IMG/VR virus record: IMGVR_UViG_3300008266_000572
Coordinates: 1 to 31,586 of that record
DNA length: 31,586 nt
Direction: 5' to 3' (one strand)
Origin: a virus
The position numbers and the translations under genes were made by a program. A model generated the notes under the pieces. That model ran no database searches and had not been told where the DNA came from. It saw only the letters and a list, made by a program, of their open reading frames with translations. Numbering within the stretch: position 1 is the stretch's first letter; every line of letters begins with the position of its first letter. Below, piece after piece: positions 16,683-24,568 of this stretch.

Positions 16683-17168
16683 ATGAAAGTAGAAAATTTA
16701 CGCTCACTTATACGTGAATCAATTAACGATTATATTAGAGGAATTGATGAAGCAGGAAACAAAGCAGCTTTAAATGCTAAAATAACTGCAACTCAAGAAG
16801 CAATCGAACTTCGTAAGAAGAAAATGAATATGGATGGCTTAGATGAGGCATACCATGACATGCTTGATAAGGGTAAAGTTAAAGAATTAGGCGGTGAAGT
16901 TAAAGCACTAGAGAGAAATTTAACCAAATTGCAAAAACAATTAAGTAAACTTACTTCAAAATCTGAGCCTAAAGCTGAAGTAGTATCTGACGGTGAATTA
17001 CCCGCAGACGAAGCATCTGTTGAAGAATTAAATATTACTAGTGAGATAGAATTAGAAGAAACTCGCTCTAGAAAAGGAAAAGACGCTAAAAAGGTAGTTA
17101 AGAAAGATGAGGAAGTGTTAAACGAATCATTTATCAAAATGCAAAAATTAGCTGGTATCATTAAATAA
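16683..17168 (+). CDS. coiled-coil protein with N-terminal tag and scaffold-like C-terminal tag (161 aa)
   Basis: The N-terminus (MKVENLRSLIRESINDYI) fits the recurrent tag. Residues 30-100 are a charged coiled coil (ELRKKKMNMDGL, then KALERNLTKLQKQLSKL). The last 15 residues read NESFIKMQKLAGIIK, matching the final 15 residues of the scaffold (NDAFARMQRLAGLRK) at 8 identical positions and at the same distance from the C-terminus. I infer a prohead-core or scaffold-associated protein sharing an assembly signal with gp22. A strong terminator follows, so this gene forms a short unit of its own between a TATTTATA element and that hairpin. Confidence 0.62.
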   Translation: MKVENLRSLIRESINDYIRGIDEAGNKAALNAKITATQEAIELRKKKMNMDGLDEAYHDMLDKGKVKELGGEVKALERNLTKLQKQLSKLTSKSEPKAEVVSDGELPADEASVEELNITSEIELEETRSRKGKDAKKVVKKDEEVLNESFIKMQKLAGIIK

Positions 17169-17192
17169 TACCCAAAAATATATTTTAAATTA

Positions 17193-17216
17193 GGCTCACA
17201 ATAGTGAGCCTTTTTT
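17193..17216 (+). terminator. intrinsic terminator, perfect 7-bp stem and T6 tract
   Basis: GGCTCAC (17193-17199) pairs with GTGAGCC (17204-17210) around an AATA loop and is followed directly by six T residues. Confidence 0.9.
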
Positions 17217-17218
17217 AA

Positions 17219-17226
17219 TATTTATA
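17219..17226 (+). promoter_or_regulatory. TATTTATA element directly after the terminator
   Basis: Exact octamer between a terminator and the ATG at 17230, leaving only 3 nt. If it is a -10 box, the transcript must be nearly leaderless. Confidence 0.4.
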
Positions 17227-17229
17227 AGT

Positions 17230-18240
17230 ATGAAATTAATTAGTATATTAAAAAATATAGTTGAAGGAGTAAGTCAACGTAATGGTAAAATAAGTGTACA
17301 TCCTTATAATAACCCTGACGACTTACTTCTTACAGCCGATTACAATGCTGTTAGAAAAGGTAATACTGTAAACTATACTTTTGAATATAACCCCAAATAC
17401 GAAAACCCAGAAGAAATTAAAGATGTAGCTGATAAACTTAAAGCACTAGACTCGTCAATTGATCAATCTAAATTAGAAGAAACAATACGAACATCTTTAA
17501 AATCACTATTTAAGCAAAACTTTACCCCGGATGTGGTTTATTATTTAGGATCATCTAAAGGGTTAGCTGAATTTATAGCAAAAGTAATACAAAAAGAATA
17601 CCCGGATGTAGAGGTTTTACCTTTAAATAAAAAAACATTTCCATCATGGGAAAACATGTTGGTAGATAACTACAAGGAATTAATTAAAACTCCTGAGTTA
17701 TTAAAATTAGTACAATCTACCGCCCAAAAAATGTGGTATGAAGAAAAAGGCAAAATCAAAAGCTCAGGGTACCTTACTAAGGTAAGAGATTATTTTAAAC
17801 CTAAGTATGAACTAGAAAAGATAATAGCAAGAGAAAATATGCTGTTTGTAGATGACAATACACAATATGGTAAAGATTTTGCATTCATCAAACAACATCT
17901 CCCAGACACTAAAAACATAATGTTTTATGCTACTATATTGCTTCCATTAAGTGGAGCAACTACAACCAAAGCTAGTACTCAAATTAAAAAACCTTTTATA
18001 TTTACTACTGTAGACCCAAAATACTTTAAGACTGTTAAAGACGCTTCTGGAAACCGAGTGTTTATGGTATCATCAGAACATCCTCAAATTAGTGCCCTTA
18101 AAAAAGAATTAAAAATAGATGATATACCTCTAAAATTACCTATGGGGCAGTATTATAAATTTAAACCTAATGCTGGTATTAATAGCATTGAAGACTTAAA
18201 AACAAAAGACACTAGTAGTAAATACAATGTACAAAGTTAA
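17230..18240 (+). CDS. phosphoribosyltransferase-like protein (336 aa)
   Basis: Two features suggest a type I phosphoribosyltransferase-like fold. VVYYLGSSKGLAEFIA (G107-G111) resembles the loop that contacts pyrophosphate. MLFVDDNTQYGKDF (D208-D209, G214) resembles the PRPP-binding loop, although the usual Thr before Gly is Tyr, so activity is uncertain. The N-terminus MKLISILKNIVEG has the length and amphipathic pattern of the tag on other proteins. The C-terminal 90 residues are unrecognised. The gene is flanked by terminators and so is expressed alone. A tagged, possibly nucleotide-modifying protein could act inside the virion or the infected cell; that is speculative. Confidence 0.6.
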   Translation: MKLISILKNIVEGVSQRNGKISVHPYNNPDDLLLTADYNAVRKGNTVNYTFEYNPKYENPEEIKDVADKLKALDSSIDQSKLEETIRTSLKSLFKQNFTPDVVYYLGSSKGLAEFIAKVIQKEYPDVEVLPLNKKTFPSWENMLVDNYKELIKTPELLKLVQSTAQKMWYEEKGKIKSSGYLTKVRDYFKPKYELEKIIARENMLFVDDNTQYGKDFAFIKQHLPDTKNIMFYATILLPLSGATTTKASTQIKKPFIFTTVDPKYFKTVKDASGNRVFMVSSEHPQISALKKELKIDDIPLKLPMGQYYKFKPNAGINSIEDLKTKDTSSKYNVQS

Positions 18241-18298
18241 AAATAAATAACATATAGACAGATTCATAGCCTGTCGACTTAACAAAAAAATTATTAGG

Positions 18299-18335
18299 AA
18301 GCTGTGGCTCCATTTTGGAAGCTACAGCTTTTTTT
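18299..18335 (+). terminator. intrinsic terminator with long stem and T-tract
   Basis: AAGCTGT (18299-18305) pairs with ACAGCTT (18324-18330). The stem continues inward through GGCT/AGCT-type pairs, with one wobble and a bulge, to a small T-rich loop. A run of seven T residues ends at 18335. Confidence 0.87.
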
Positions 18336-18338
18336 ATT

Positions 18339-18346
18339 ATATTTAC
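18339..18346 (+). promoter_or_regulatory. TATTTACA-like element before the dehydrogenase gene
   Basis: The gap between the terminator and the ATG at 18350 contains ATATTTACA, one mismatch from the recurring octamer and at the same kind of position. Confidence 0.28.
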
Positions 18347-18349
18347 AAC

Positions 18350-19639
18350 ATGAACAAGAAAATAGTAATTATAGGTGCAGGAGTAGCAGGTATAAATGCT
18401 GCAACCAAATTAGTCGACAACGGCTACCCAGGTGAATTGATCACCATTATAGACAAAGGAAATGATCCCCATAATCGTTTACCTGAAGAGGTAATGACTG
18501 GCATGTTAGGTGCTGGTGGATGGAGTGATGGTAAATTAACATACCATACTGCGATTGGAGGTGTATTATCTAAGTATTGTGGTGAAGACAAAGCAATGGA
18601 ATTGATGGATCAAGTTATTAGTAACTTTAGACGTTTCCACCCTAAACCAGAGGAAATATTTTGTTCTGACCCACAAGCAGAACCTGATTTCATTAAACCA
18701 TATTTCGGATTACGTTTATTCCCAGTATGGCATATTGGTTCAAATTATCTACATGAGATTGCTAAAGCATGGTATTCATATTTAGTTGATAAAGGTGTTA
18801 AATTTGAATGGAAAACTGAAGTAGACGATATTGATTTTAAAAACAATAAAATCTATACACATAATGCTACATTAAAATATGATACTCTTATTTTTGCTGT
18901 AGGTAAGTCAGGCATCGATTTTGGTAAACAATTAGCAGACTGCTATAACCTACCAACAGAACCAAAATCAGTTCAAATTGGAGTACGTTTTGAAGCACCA
19001 CAAAAATACTTCCAGAAACTAATCGATGTTAGTTATGATTTTAAACTATATCAAAAGTTTGATAATGTATCATTACGCTCATTCTGCACTAATAATAATG
19101 CCGCTTATGTAGCAGTAGAAGAAACATATGGTGATATTAGTTATAATGGTCATGCTAAAAAAGGTGAAGAATTTAGAAATGATATGACCAATTTTGGTAT
19201 TCTAATGGAAATCAAAGGTATTGAAAATCCATTTGAATGGTCAAGAAATGTAGTTGAAAAATGCCAAGTTAATGGTAAAGGATTATTTTACTCACCAGGT
19301 TATACTAGACAACCTAGTTTAACATCTGAAGGGAATGAAGTATCTGCTGTACCTATTAGTTGGTTAAATTTAATAGGAGTAATGGAGGCGTTTGAAGGAT
19401 ATTTTGAACATATTGTTAACTTTATCGACCAAATGAATAAAGTATTTGAATTTGGTGATGATTATGGAATGTATATCCCTGAAGTAAAGTATTTAAGTCC
19501 TGAGCCATTAGTAGACTATAAAAACTTAGCGTTAAATGATTACCCTAACGTGCACTTTGTAGGAGATGCTTTATCGGCTCGTGGTATTACAGTAAGTGGA
19601 GCACAAGGAATTTATGTAGCAGAATCATTAATAAAATAA
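18350..19639 (+). CDS. FAD-dependent dehydrogenase (COG2509-like)
   Basis: The N-terminus is a Rossmann dinucleotide fold: IVIIGAGVAGINAA with G9-x-G11-x2-G14, ending in the acidic residue of IIDKG. GAGGWSDGKLTYH (about 55-67) is characteristic of uncharacterised FAD-utilising dehydrogenases of the COG2509 type. TLIFAVGKSG is the second nucleotide-contact strand, and the C-terminus has VHFVGDALSARGITVSGAQG, the terminal FAD-binding motif. At 429 residues it looks complete. The substrate is unknown. It opens a cassette with a glycosyltransferase and a kinase just after a terminator. A flavoenzyme amid T4-like structural genes is unusual and fits an auxiliary metabolic gene. Confidence 0.82.
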   Translation: MNKKIVIIGAGVAGINAATKLVDNGYPGELITIIDKGNDPHNRLPEEVMTGMLGAGGWSDGKLTYHTAIGGVLSKYCGEDKAMELMDQVISNFRRFHPKPEEIFCSDPQAEPDFIKPYFGLRLFPVWHIGSNYLHEIAKAWYSYLVDKGVKFEWKTEVDDIDFKNNKIYTHNATLKYDTLIFAVGKSGIDFGKQLADCYNLPTEPKSVQIGVRFEAPQKYFQKLIDVSYDFKLYQKFDNVSLRSFCTNNNAAYVAVEETYGDISYNGHAKKGEEFRNDMTNFGILMEIKGIENPFEWSRNVVEKCQVNGKGLFYSPGYTRQPSLTSEGNEVSAVPISWLNLIGVMEAFEGYFEHIVNFIDQMNKVFEFGDDYGMYIPEVKYLSPEPLVDYKNLALNDYPNVHFVGDALSARGITVSGAQGIYVAESLIK

Positions 19640-19643
19640 AAAT

Positions 19644-19880
19644 ATGGGAATAGATCCAACGTTTCAAACTAAAAAAATTACATCACCCGATGGAACAATT
19701 CGCCACATTAAAGATGGTAAGCTACATAACTGGGAAGGACCAGCATTAATTACACCTGAGGGTACAGAAGAGTATTATATTAATGGCACTTTACACACTA
19801 AAGACAGCTGGAAAAAAGCTAGAAAAGATGGTGTGGGCTTACCATGGTACAAGTCAGGTGTTGCTAAATCAAGATTTTAA
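19644..19880 (+). CDS. MORN-like repeat small protein (78 aa)
   Basis: The sequence alternates short motifs of the type D-G-T-x-x-H/Y then N-G/D-G-K-L-H and E-G-P-A: SPDGTIRHIKDGKLHNWEGP, then TPEGTEEYYINGTLH. This gives about two beta-hairpin repeats resembling MORN-like GPA repeats found in many phage small proteins. It starts 4 nt after the dehydrogenase stop and ends immediately before the glycosyltransferase ATG, so it is co-expressed. Function unknown; protein-protein contact is the usual guess for such repeats. Confidence 0.55.
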   Translation: MGIDPTFQTKKITSPDGTIRHIKDGKLHNWEGPALITPEGTEEYYINGTLHTKDSWKKARKDGVGLPWYKSGVAKSRF

Positions 19881-20435
19881 ATGAAAATAGGTTTTATCCT
19901 CCCAGGGCGGGAGTTCTCAGAAAAATTTCTAAATAGTTGGACAAGTATGTTGAAGTCAATCCCTAATAAATGGGATTGGTTTCACATTACTGGGTATGTT
20001 CCAAATGTATTCTATAATAGACAAGCACTACTTGATCGAGCCAAGATGCTAAGACCAACTCACTATATGTGGATTGATAGTGACCAAGTATTTAATTTTA
20101 GTATGCTTGAAAAACTAGTAAACCATAATCTACCTATAGTATCAGGAATATATAAGAAAACACCAGATATATTTGCGTGTTGTGGGTTAGATGGTCGAAC
20201 ATTGACTACTAATGATATTGAAGGCCAAACAGATTTAATTGAGGTTAAGGCGAATGGAATGGGATTTATGCTAGTTAAACGTGAGGTATTAGATTACATA
20301 ATAGATCCGTTTGAACCAATTGATCCTGACCAATGGGAAGATTTCACTTTCCAAGAAAAAGCTAGGCAGAAAGGATATAAGTCGTATATTGATCCTACAA
20401 TTATAGTAGGACACGAAAAAAAGATAGTATTATGA
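19881..20435 (+). CDS. GT-A fold glycosyltransferase-like protein
   Basis: The gene abuts the previous stop. The N-terminus MKIGFILPGREFSEKF resembles a nucleotide-sugar-binding fold. HYMWIDSDQVF has D66-S-D68, the metal-binding D-x-D. Later motifs, VKANGMGFMLVKREVLD and EDFTFQEKARQKGYKSYIDP, match the acceptor side of family-2-like enzymes. At 184 residues it is a minimal catalytic domain. Phage enzymes of this type modify phage DNA bases or virion or host surface glycans; the target is unknown here. The next gene overlaps its stop by 4 nt. Confidence 0.7.
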   Translation: MKIGFILPGREFSEKFLNSWTSMLKSIPNKWDWFHITGYVPNVFYNRQALLDRAKMLRPTHYMWIDSDQVFNFSMLEKLVNHNLPIVSGIYKKTPDIFACCGLDGRTLTTNDIEGQTDLIEVKANGMGFMLVKREVLDYIIDPFEPIDPDQWEDFTFQEKARQKGYKSYIDPTIIVGHEKKIVL

Positions 20436-20962
20436 AAATAGGATTTTGCGGAACAATGAGTGTAGGTAAGTCTACATTAGTAAATGCATTAAAGGAATTA
20501 CCTGAATTTAAAGATTATTATTTTGCTACTGAACGTAGCAAATATTTACGTGATTTAGGTATTCCATTAAACACTGATAGTACATTAAAAGGACAAACAA
20601 TATTCTTAGCTGAACGTTGTTCTGAATTAATGAGAGAAAATGTTATTACTGATAGAACAGTTATTGATGTAATGTCATTTGCTAAATGTGCTGAGTCAAT
20701 TTGTAATGAAGATAAAGTAGCATTTACTAAATATGCTGCTCCATTTATTTGGGATTATGACTATATATTTTATGTATCACCTGCTGGTGTAGACATTGAA
20801 GATAATGGTGTTAGAGAAACAGATGCTGAGTACCGTAAATTAATTGATATGGCTATTAAAAATACTATATTTGAGAATCTACACCACATTAAAAGTATAG
20901 GTATTATTTCGGGTACAACAGAGCAAAGAATCGAACAGATTAAATCTTATATGGGTCTTTGA
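20432..20962 (+). CDS. P-loop NTPase/kinase, AAA_28 or NadR-kinase-like
   Basis: Walker A is FCGTMSVGKST (G7, G12-K13-S14). DRTVIDVMSF (about 75-84) gives the second acidic motif, and VRETDAEYR resembles the lid region of small-molecule kinases such as the NadR nicotinamide-riboside kinase domain or deoxynucleoside kinases. Size (176 aa) suits a single-domain kinase. The substrate is unproven. It shares a 4-nt overlap with the glycosyltransferase gene, consistent with a three-enzyme cassette, and a TATTTATA gap ends the block. Confidence 0.72.
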   Translation: MKIGFCGTMSVGKSTLVNALKELPEFKDYYFATERSKYLRDLGIPLNTDSTLKGQTIFLAERCSELMRENVITDRTVIDVMSFAKCAESICNEDKVAFTKYAAPFIWDYDYIFYVSPAGVDIEDNGVRETDAEYRKLIDMAIKNTIFENLHHIKSIGIISGTTEQRIEQIKSYMGL

Positions 20963-20970
20963 TATTTATA
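20963..20970 (+). promoter_or_regulatory. TATTTATA intergenic element
   Basis: Exact octamer just after the kinase stop and 14 nt before the ATG of the next gene. Confidence 0.42.
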
Positions 20971-20984
20971 CATAAACCTACATA

Positions 20985-21206
20985 ATGAAACGATCTGAAT
21001 TAAAATCAAAAATAGAGGAAATTATTACTGAATTATTAGATGAAAATAACGACCCAAGACCTTATGGAGTTGATTCTGCTTCTAAAACCGCAACAATCAA
21101 AGACCTAGAAAAAGACTCAGATTTTAAAAAATTACCTGCTAAAGTACAAACAGATACAAAAAACGCTGTCAAAACTGACCCAGACGGGGGAGTAATTAAA
21201 ATCTAA
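20985..21206 (+). CDS. tagged small protein (73 aa)
   Basis: The N-terminus MKRSELKSKIEEIITELLDE is a helix of the recurrent tag type. The remainder, NNDPRPYGVDSASKTATIKD and a Lys/Asp-rich tail, is short and probably loosely folded. It sits directly upstream of the large terminase, where T4 has the small terminase gp16. However, it is far shorter than gp16 and lacks a recognisable DNA-binding helix-turn-helix, so I do not assign gp16. Confidence 0.5.
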   Translation: MKRSELKSKIEEIITELLDENNDPRPYGVDSASKTATIKDLEKDSDFKKLPAKVQTDTKNAVKTDPDGGVIKI

Positions 21207-21220
21207 TTTTTTAAAAGGTT

Positions 21221-22618
21221 ATGGCTCAAGATTTAAAACAAATAATCCGAGAGGAATATCTTAAGTGTGCTCAAGACCCAGCACACTTCATGAAAAAATA
21301 CTGCCACATCCAGCACCCGCAACGTGGCCGAATTATTTTCAACCTATACCCATTTCAAGAAAAAGTATTACATCTATGGAGAGATAATCCATACGATATA
21401 ATACTTAAATCAAGACAGTTAGGTATATCTACATTAGTAGCAGGTTACTCATTGTGGTTAATGCTGTTTCAAAAAGATAAAAACATCTTATGTATAGCAA
21501 CTAAGCAAGAAACAGCTAAAAACATGGTAACGAAAGTTAAATTCATGTTTGAAAACTTACCTTCTTGGTTAAAAATCACAGCTGAAGGAGGTGCAATTGT
21601 ATTATCTACCCCATATGGTACGGGTAATTGGTTTCACCAAACATGGGTCAAAGCCGAATCAGGCGAGAACCAATTCTTACCTATTAAACTACCATGGTAT
21701 GTTCATCCTGAACGAGATGAGACTTGGAGAAAACGACAAGATGAATTATTAGGTGATCCTAGAATGGCAGCACAAGAATGTGACTGCGACTTTAACACTT
21801 CAGGTGACGTTGTATTCTACCCTGAATATATTGATTTTATTACTTCAACATACGTTAAAGAACCATTAGAAAGACGAGGTGCCGACCAAAACCTGTGGAT
21901 ATGGGAACCAGCCGATTATACCCGCAGTTACATGGTAATAGCCGACGTTGCTCGTGGTGATGGTAAAGACTTTTCCGCATTCCATATTATAGATGTTGAA
22001 ACCAATACTCAAGTAGGTGAATATAAAGGACAATTATCACCCAAAGAATTTGGTTATTTTCTAGTAGGTATAGCAACTGAATATAATGAAGCACTATTAG
22101 TAGTAGAAAATGCAAATATAGGATGGTCAACAATTGATGCCGTTCAAGAACGAGGATATAGAAATTTATATTATTCACCTAAAAGTGAAACAATAAATGC
22201 TGATTCATATCTAGATAAGTTTGAAGACCCATCTAAAATGACACCCGGCTTTACTATGTCTTTAAAATCAAGACCCCTTGTCATTAATAAATTTCGTGAG
22301 TATATTGGCGACAAGAGTGTAGTAATACAATCTAAAAGATTAGTTGAAGAAATGAAAGTGTTTGTGTGGAAAAATGGAAGAGCAGAAGCACAATCAGGAT
22401 ACAACGATGATCTAGTAATGAGTTTTGGCATTGCAATGTATGTTAGAGACACAGCCCTTAAATTTAAAACACAAGGAATGGATCTAACCCGCGCAATGCT
22501 TAGTAACATTGTTAGTGTTAAACCTAACCAACAAGGAGCATATGTTGCTAATAAATACAACAATCCGTACAATATGGACTTTGGTCAAGGACCTGAGGAC
22601 ATAAGCTGGTTACTATAA
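21221..22618 (+). CDS. 17: large terminase subunit gp17, apparently lacking an internal ATPase segment
   Basis: This is the packaging motor ATPase/nuclease. The N-terminus MAQDLKQIIREEYLKC precedes a Walker-A-like ILKSRQLGIST (S64-T71). The nuclease domain shows VIADVARGDGKDFSAF (D242), VVENANIGW (E296) and GYNDDLVMSF (D396/D397), the three acidic sites of T4 gp17-type nucleases. At 465 residues it is short. LPSWLK (to K118) runs straight into EGGAIVLSTPYGTG (from E122), whereas relatives I recall carry roughly 55-65 more residues there, including the Walker B D-E. That region is absent here (see findings). gp17 drives DNA into proheads at the portal, encoded by the next gene. Confidence 0.9.
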   Translation: MAQDLKQIIREEYLKCAQDPAHFMKKYCHIQHPQRGRIIFNLYPFQEKVLHLWRDNPYDIILKSRQLGISTLVAGYSLWLMLFQKDKNILCIATKQETAKNMVTKVKFMFENLPSWLKITAEGGAIVLSTPYGTGNWFHQTWVKAESGENQFLPIKLPWYVHPERDETWRKRQDELLGDPRMAAQECDCDFNTSGDVVFYPEYIDFITSTYVKEPLERRGADQNLWIWEPADYTRSYMVIADVARGDGKDFSAFHIIDVETNTQVGEYKGQLSPKEFGYFLVGIATEYNEALLVVENANIGWSTIDAVQERGYRNLYYSPKSETINADSYLDKFEDPSKMTPGFTMSLKSRPLVINKFREYIGDKSVVIQSKRLVEEMKVFVWKNGRAEAQSGYNDDLVMSFGIAMYVRDTALKFKTQGMDLTRAMLSNIVSVKPNQQGAYVANKYNNPYNMDFGQGPEDISWLL

Positions 22619-22626
22619 TATTTATA
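22619..22626 (+). promoter_or_regulatory. TATTTATA element before the portal gene
   Basis: Exact octamer overlapping the end of the terminase stop region, 18 nt before the portal ATG at 22645. Confidence 0.42.
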
Positions 22627-22644
22627 TACATAATTTAATATAAA

Positions 22645-24528
22645 ATGGCAGATAAAGGTCTATTCCCCAGACTACAAAGATTATTTTCAACTGATGTAAT
22701 AATCCGAAACGCTGGAGGCAATGAATTAAAAGTAATGGATGTTAATAGCATTCAAACAACTGGTGAATACCAAACTAATTCGCTTATAGATAGATACAGT
22801 CGTATTTACTCTAATAATAGTACCTCTTTATACGGTGCTCAATTAAATCTTAACTGGAGATATCTACGTACTCAAATCTATTCGGATTATGATGCTATGG
22901 ATACTGACGCTATTATCGCGTCTGCTTTGGATATAATCGCAGATGAATGTACTCTCAAGAACGATATGGGTGAGGTACTTCAAATTAGAAGTAGCGACGA
23001 AGATATACAAAAAATATTATACAACTTATTTTATGATGTACTAAACATTGAATTTAATTTATGGTCTTGGATTCGCCAAATGTGTAAGTATGGTGATTTT
23101 TTCTTAAAATTAGAAATAGCAGAAAAATTCGGTGTGTATAATGTTATACCTTATACTGCTTACCACATTGCACGTGAAGAAAACTACGATCCTAAAAAAC
23201 CATCTGAGGTAAGATTTGCATTTAGTGCTGATGGATACTCAGGAGGAACCGGGTACTATGGGGTAACAGGACAAGGTAACTATTCTTCTAACAAACAAGA
23301 CAACAAGGTATACTTTGACAACTATGAAATGGCTCATTTCAGATTAATTACTGATGTGAACTATTTACCCTATGGCCGCTCTTACTTAGAACCAGCACGT
23401 AAGTTGTTTAAGCAATATATTTTGATGGAAGATGCAATGTTAATCCATCGTATTTGTCGCGCCCCAGAAAAACGTATTTTCTATATTAATGTTGGTTCTA
23501 TTCCTCCAAATGAAGTAGAAAACTTCATGCAGAAGACTATCAACACAATGAAGAAAACTCCATTAGTTGATCCTCAAACAGGTGAGTATAATTTAAAATA
23601 TAACCAACAGAATATGTTGGAAGACTTTTACATACCAGTTAGAGGTAATGATTCATCTACTAAGATTGAACCTACTAAAGGAATGGATTATAATGGTATT
23701 GAAGACGTAGCATACTTAAGAGATAAGTTATTTGCTGCTTTAAAAGTACCTAAAGCGTTTATGGGTTATGAAAAAGACTTAACTGGTAAAGCAACTTTAG
23801 CAGCAGAAGATATTCGTTTCGCTCGTACAATTGATCGTATCCAACGTATCATTCTATCAGAATTAAATAAAATAGCGTTAGTTCATTTATATACTCAAGG
23901 ATATAGAAACGAAGGCTTAACAAACTTTGAATTAGACTTAACTACTCCTTCTATCATATATGATCAAGAAAGAATAGCATTAATGAAGGAAAAAGTAGAT
24001 TTAGCTCGTAATATTATTGAGACTAAAATATTACCTACTGATTGGGTTTATGATAATATATTCCACTTAAGCCAAGATCAATTTGATGAGTATCGTGATT
24101 TGATCGCTGAAGACCAAAAACGTATCTTTAGATTAAAACAAATTGAAAACGAAGGCAACGACCCATTAGAATCAGGTAAATCATACGGTACACCTCACGA
24201 TTTAGCAGCACTATATGGTGCTAGTAGGTATGGCGAAGTACCTGATGGATATGATGAAGATTTAACCTTAGGTCGCCCTAAAGAAAAAGTATCCAATATT
24301 GGTACCCAAGATAATATATTTGGTAAAGATAGATTAGGTAATGTAGGTATGAAAAATGGTGATGATACTGGTGAAGATAAATCATTAAGAAATAACTTTA
24401 AAGGCGGTTCACCACTAGCATTAGAAACTACGTTGAAAAATAAATCACTTATTGAATCTTTAGATAAAAAGCTTTCAATGAAGAAAGATGATTCCTCGCT
24501 ATTAGATGAATCCCAAATACGAGAATAA
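22645..24528 (+). CDS. 20: portal vertex protein gp20
   Basis: The sequence is a T4-type portal of 627 residues. Diagnostic stretches include YGRSYLEPARKLFKQYILME, EDAMLIHRICRAPEKRIFYI and DVGSIPP-like NVGSIPPNEVENFM. Also present are NLKYNQQNMLEDFYIPVRG, YLRDKLFAALKVPKAFMGYE and LTGKATLAAEDIRFARTIDR. gp20 forms the dodecameric ring at one vertex, nucleates scaffold assembly and docks the terminase. The C-terminal 90 residues are charged and low-complexity. It directly follows gp17, so tail sheath gp18 and tube gp19, which lie between these genes in T4, are elsewhere. Confidence 0.94.
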   Translation: MADKGLFPRLQRLFSTDVIIRNAGGNELKVMDVNSIQTTGEYQTNSLIDRYSRIYSNNSTSLYGAQLNLNWRYLRTQIYSDYDAMDTDAIIASALDIIADECTLKNDMGEVLQIRSSDEDIQKILYNLFYDVLNIEFNLWSWIRQMCKYGDFFLKLEIAEKFGVYNVIPYTAYHIAREENYDPKKPSEVRFAFSADGYSGGTGYYGVTGQGNYSSNKQDNKVYFDNYEMAHFRLITDVNYLPYGRSYLEPARKLFKQYILMEDAMLIHRICRAPEKRIFYINVGSIPPNEVENFMQKTINTMKKTPLVDPQTGEYNLKYNQQNMLEDFYIPVRGNDSSTKIEPTKGMDYNGIEDVAYLRDKLFAALKVPKAFMGYEKDLTGKATLAAEDIRFARTIDRIQRIILSELNKIALVHLYTQGYRNEGLTNFELDLTTPSIIYDQERIALMKEKVDLARNIIETKILPTDWVYDNIFHLSQDQFDEYRDLIAEDQKRIFRLKQIENEGNDPLESGKSYGTPHDLAALYGASRYGEVPDGYDEDLTLGRPKEKVSNIGTQDNIFGKDRLGNVGMKNGDDTGEDKSLRNNFKGGSPLALETTLKNKSLIESLDKKLSMKKDDSSLLDESQIRE

Positions 24529-24540
24529 AAAACCTTCATA

Positions 24541-24548
24541 TATTTATA
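24541..24548 (+). promoter_or_regulatory. TATTTATA intergenic element
   Basis: Exact octamer in the gap after the portal gene, 20 nt before the ATG at 24569. Confidence 0.42.
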
Positions 24549-24568
24549 GATAAAAATATACTCATAGA

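Noticed and set aside
18257-18275. GACAG/CTGTC inverted repeat after the PRTase-like gene
   Set aside because: Only 5 bp with a 9-nt loop and no T-tract; the strong terminator 25 nt downstream explains the region better.
20985-21206. Small terminase gp16 candidate
   Set aside because: The position fits, but 73 residues with a tag-like N-terminus and no helix-turn-helix do not match gp16.
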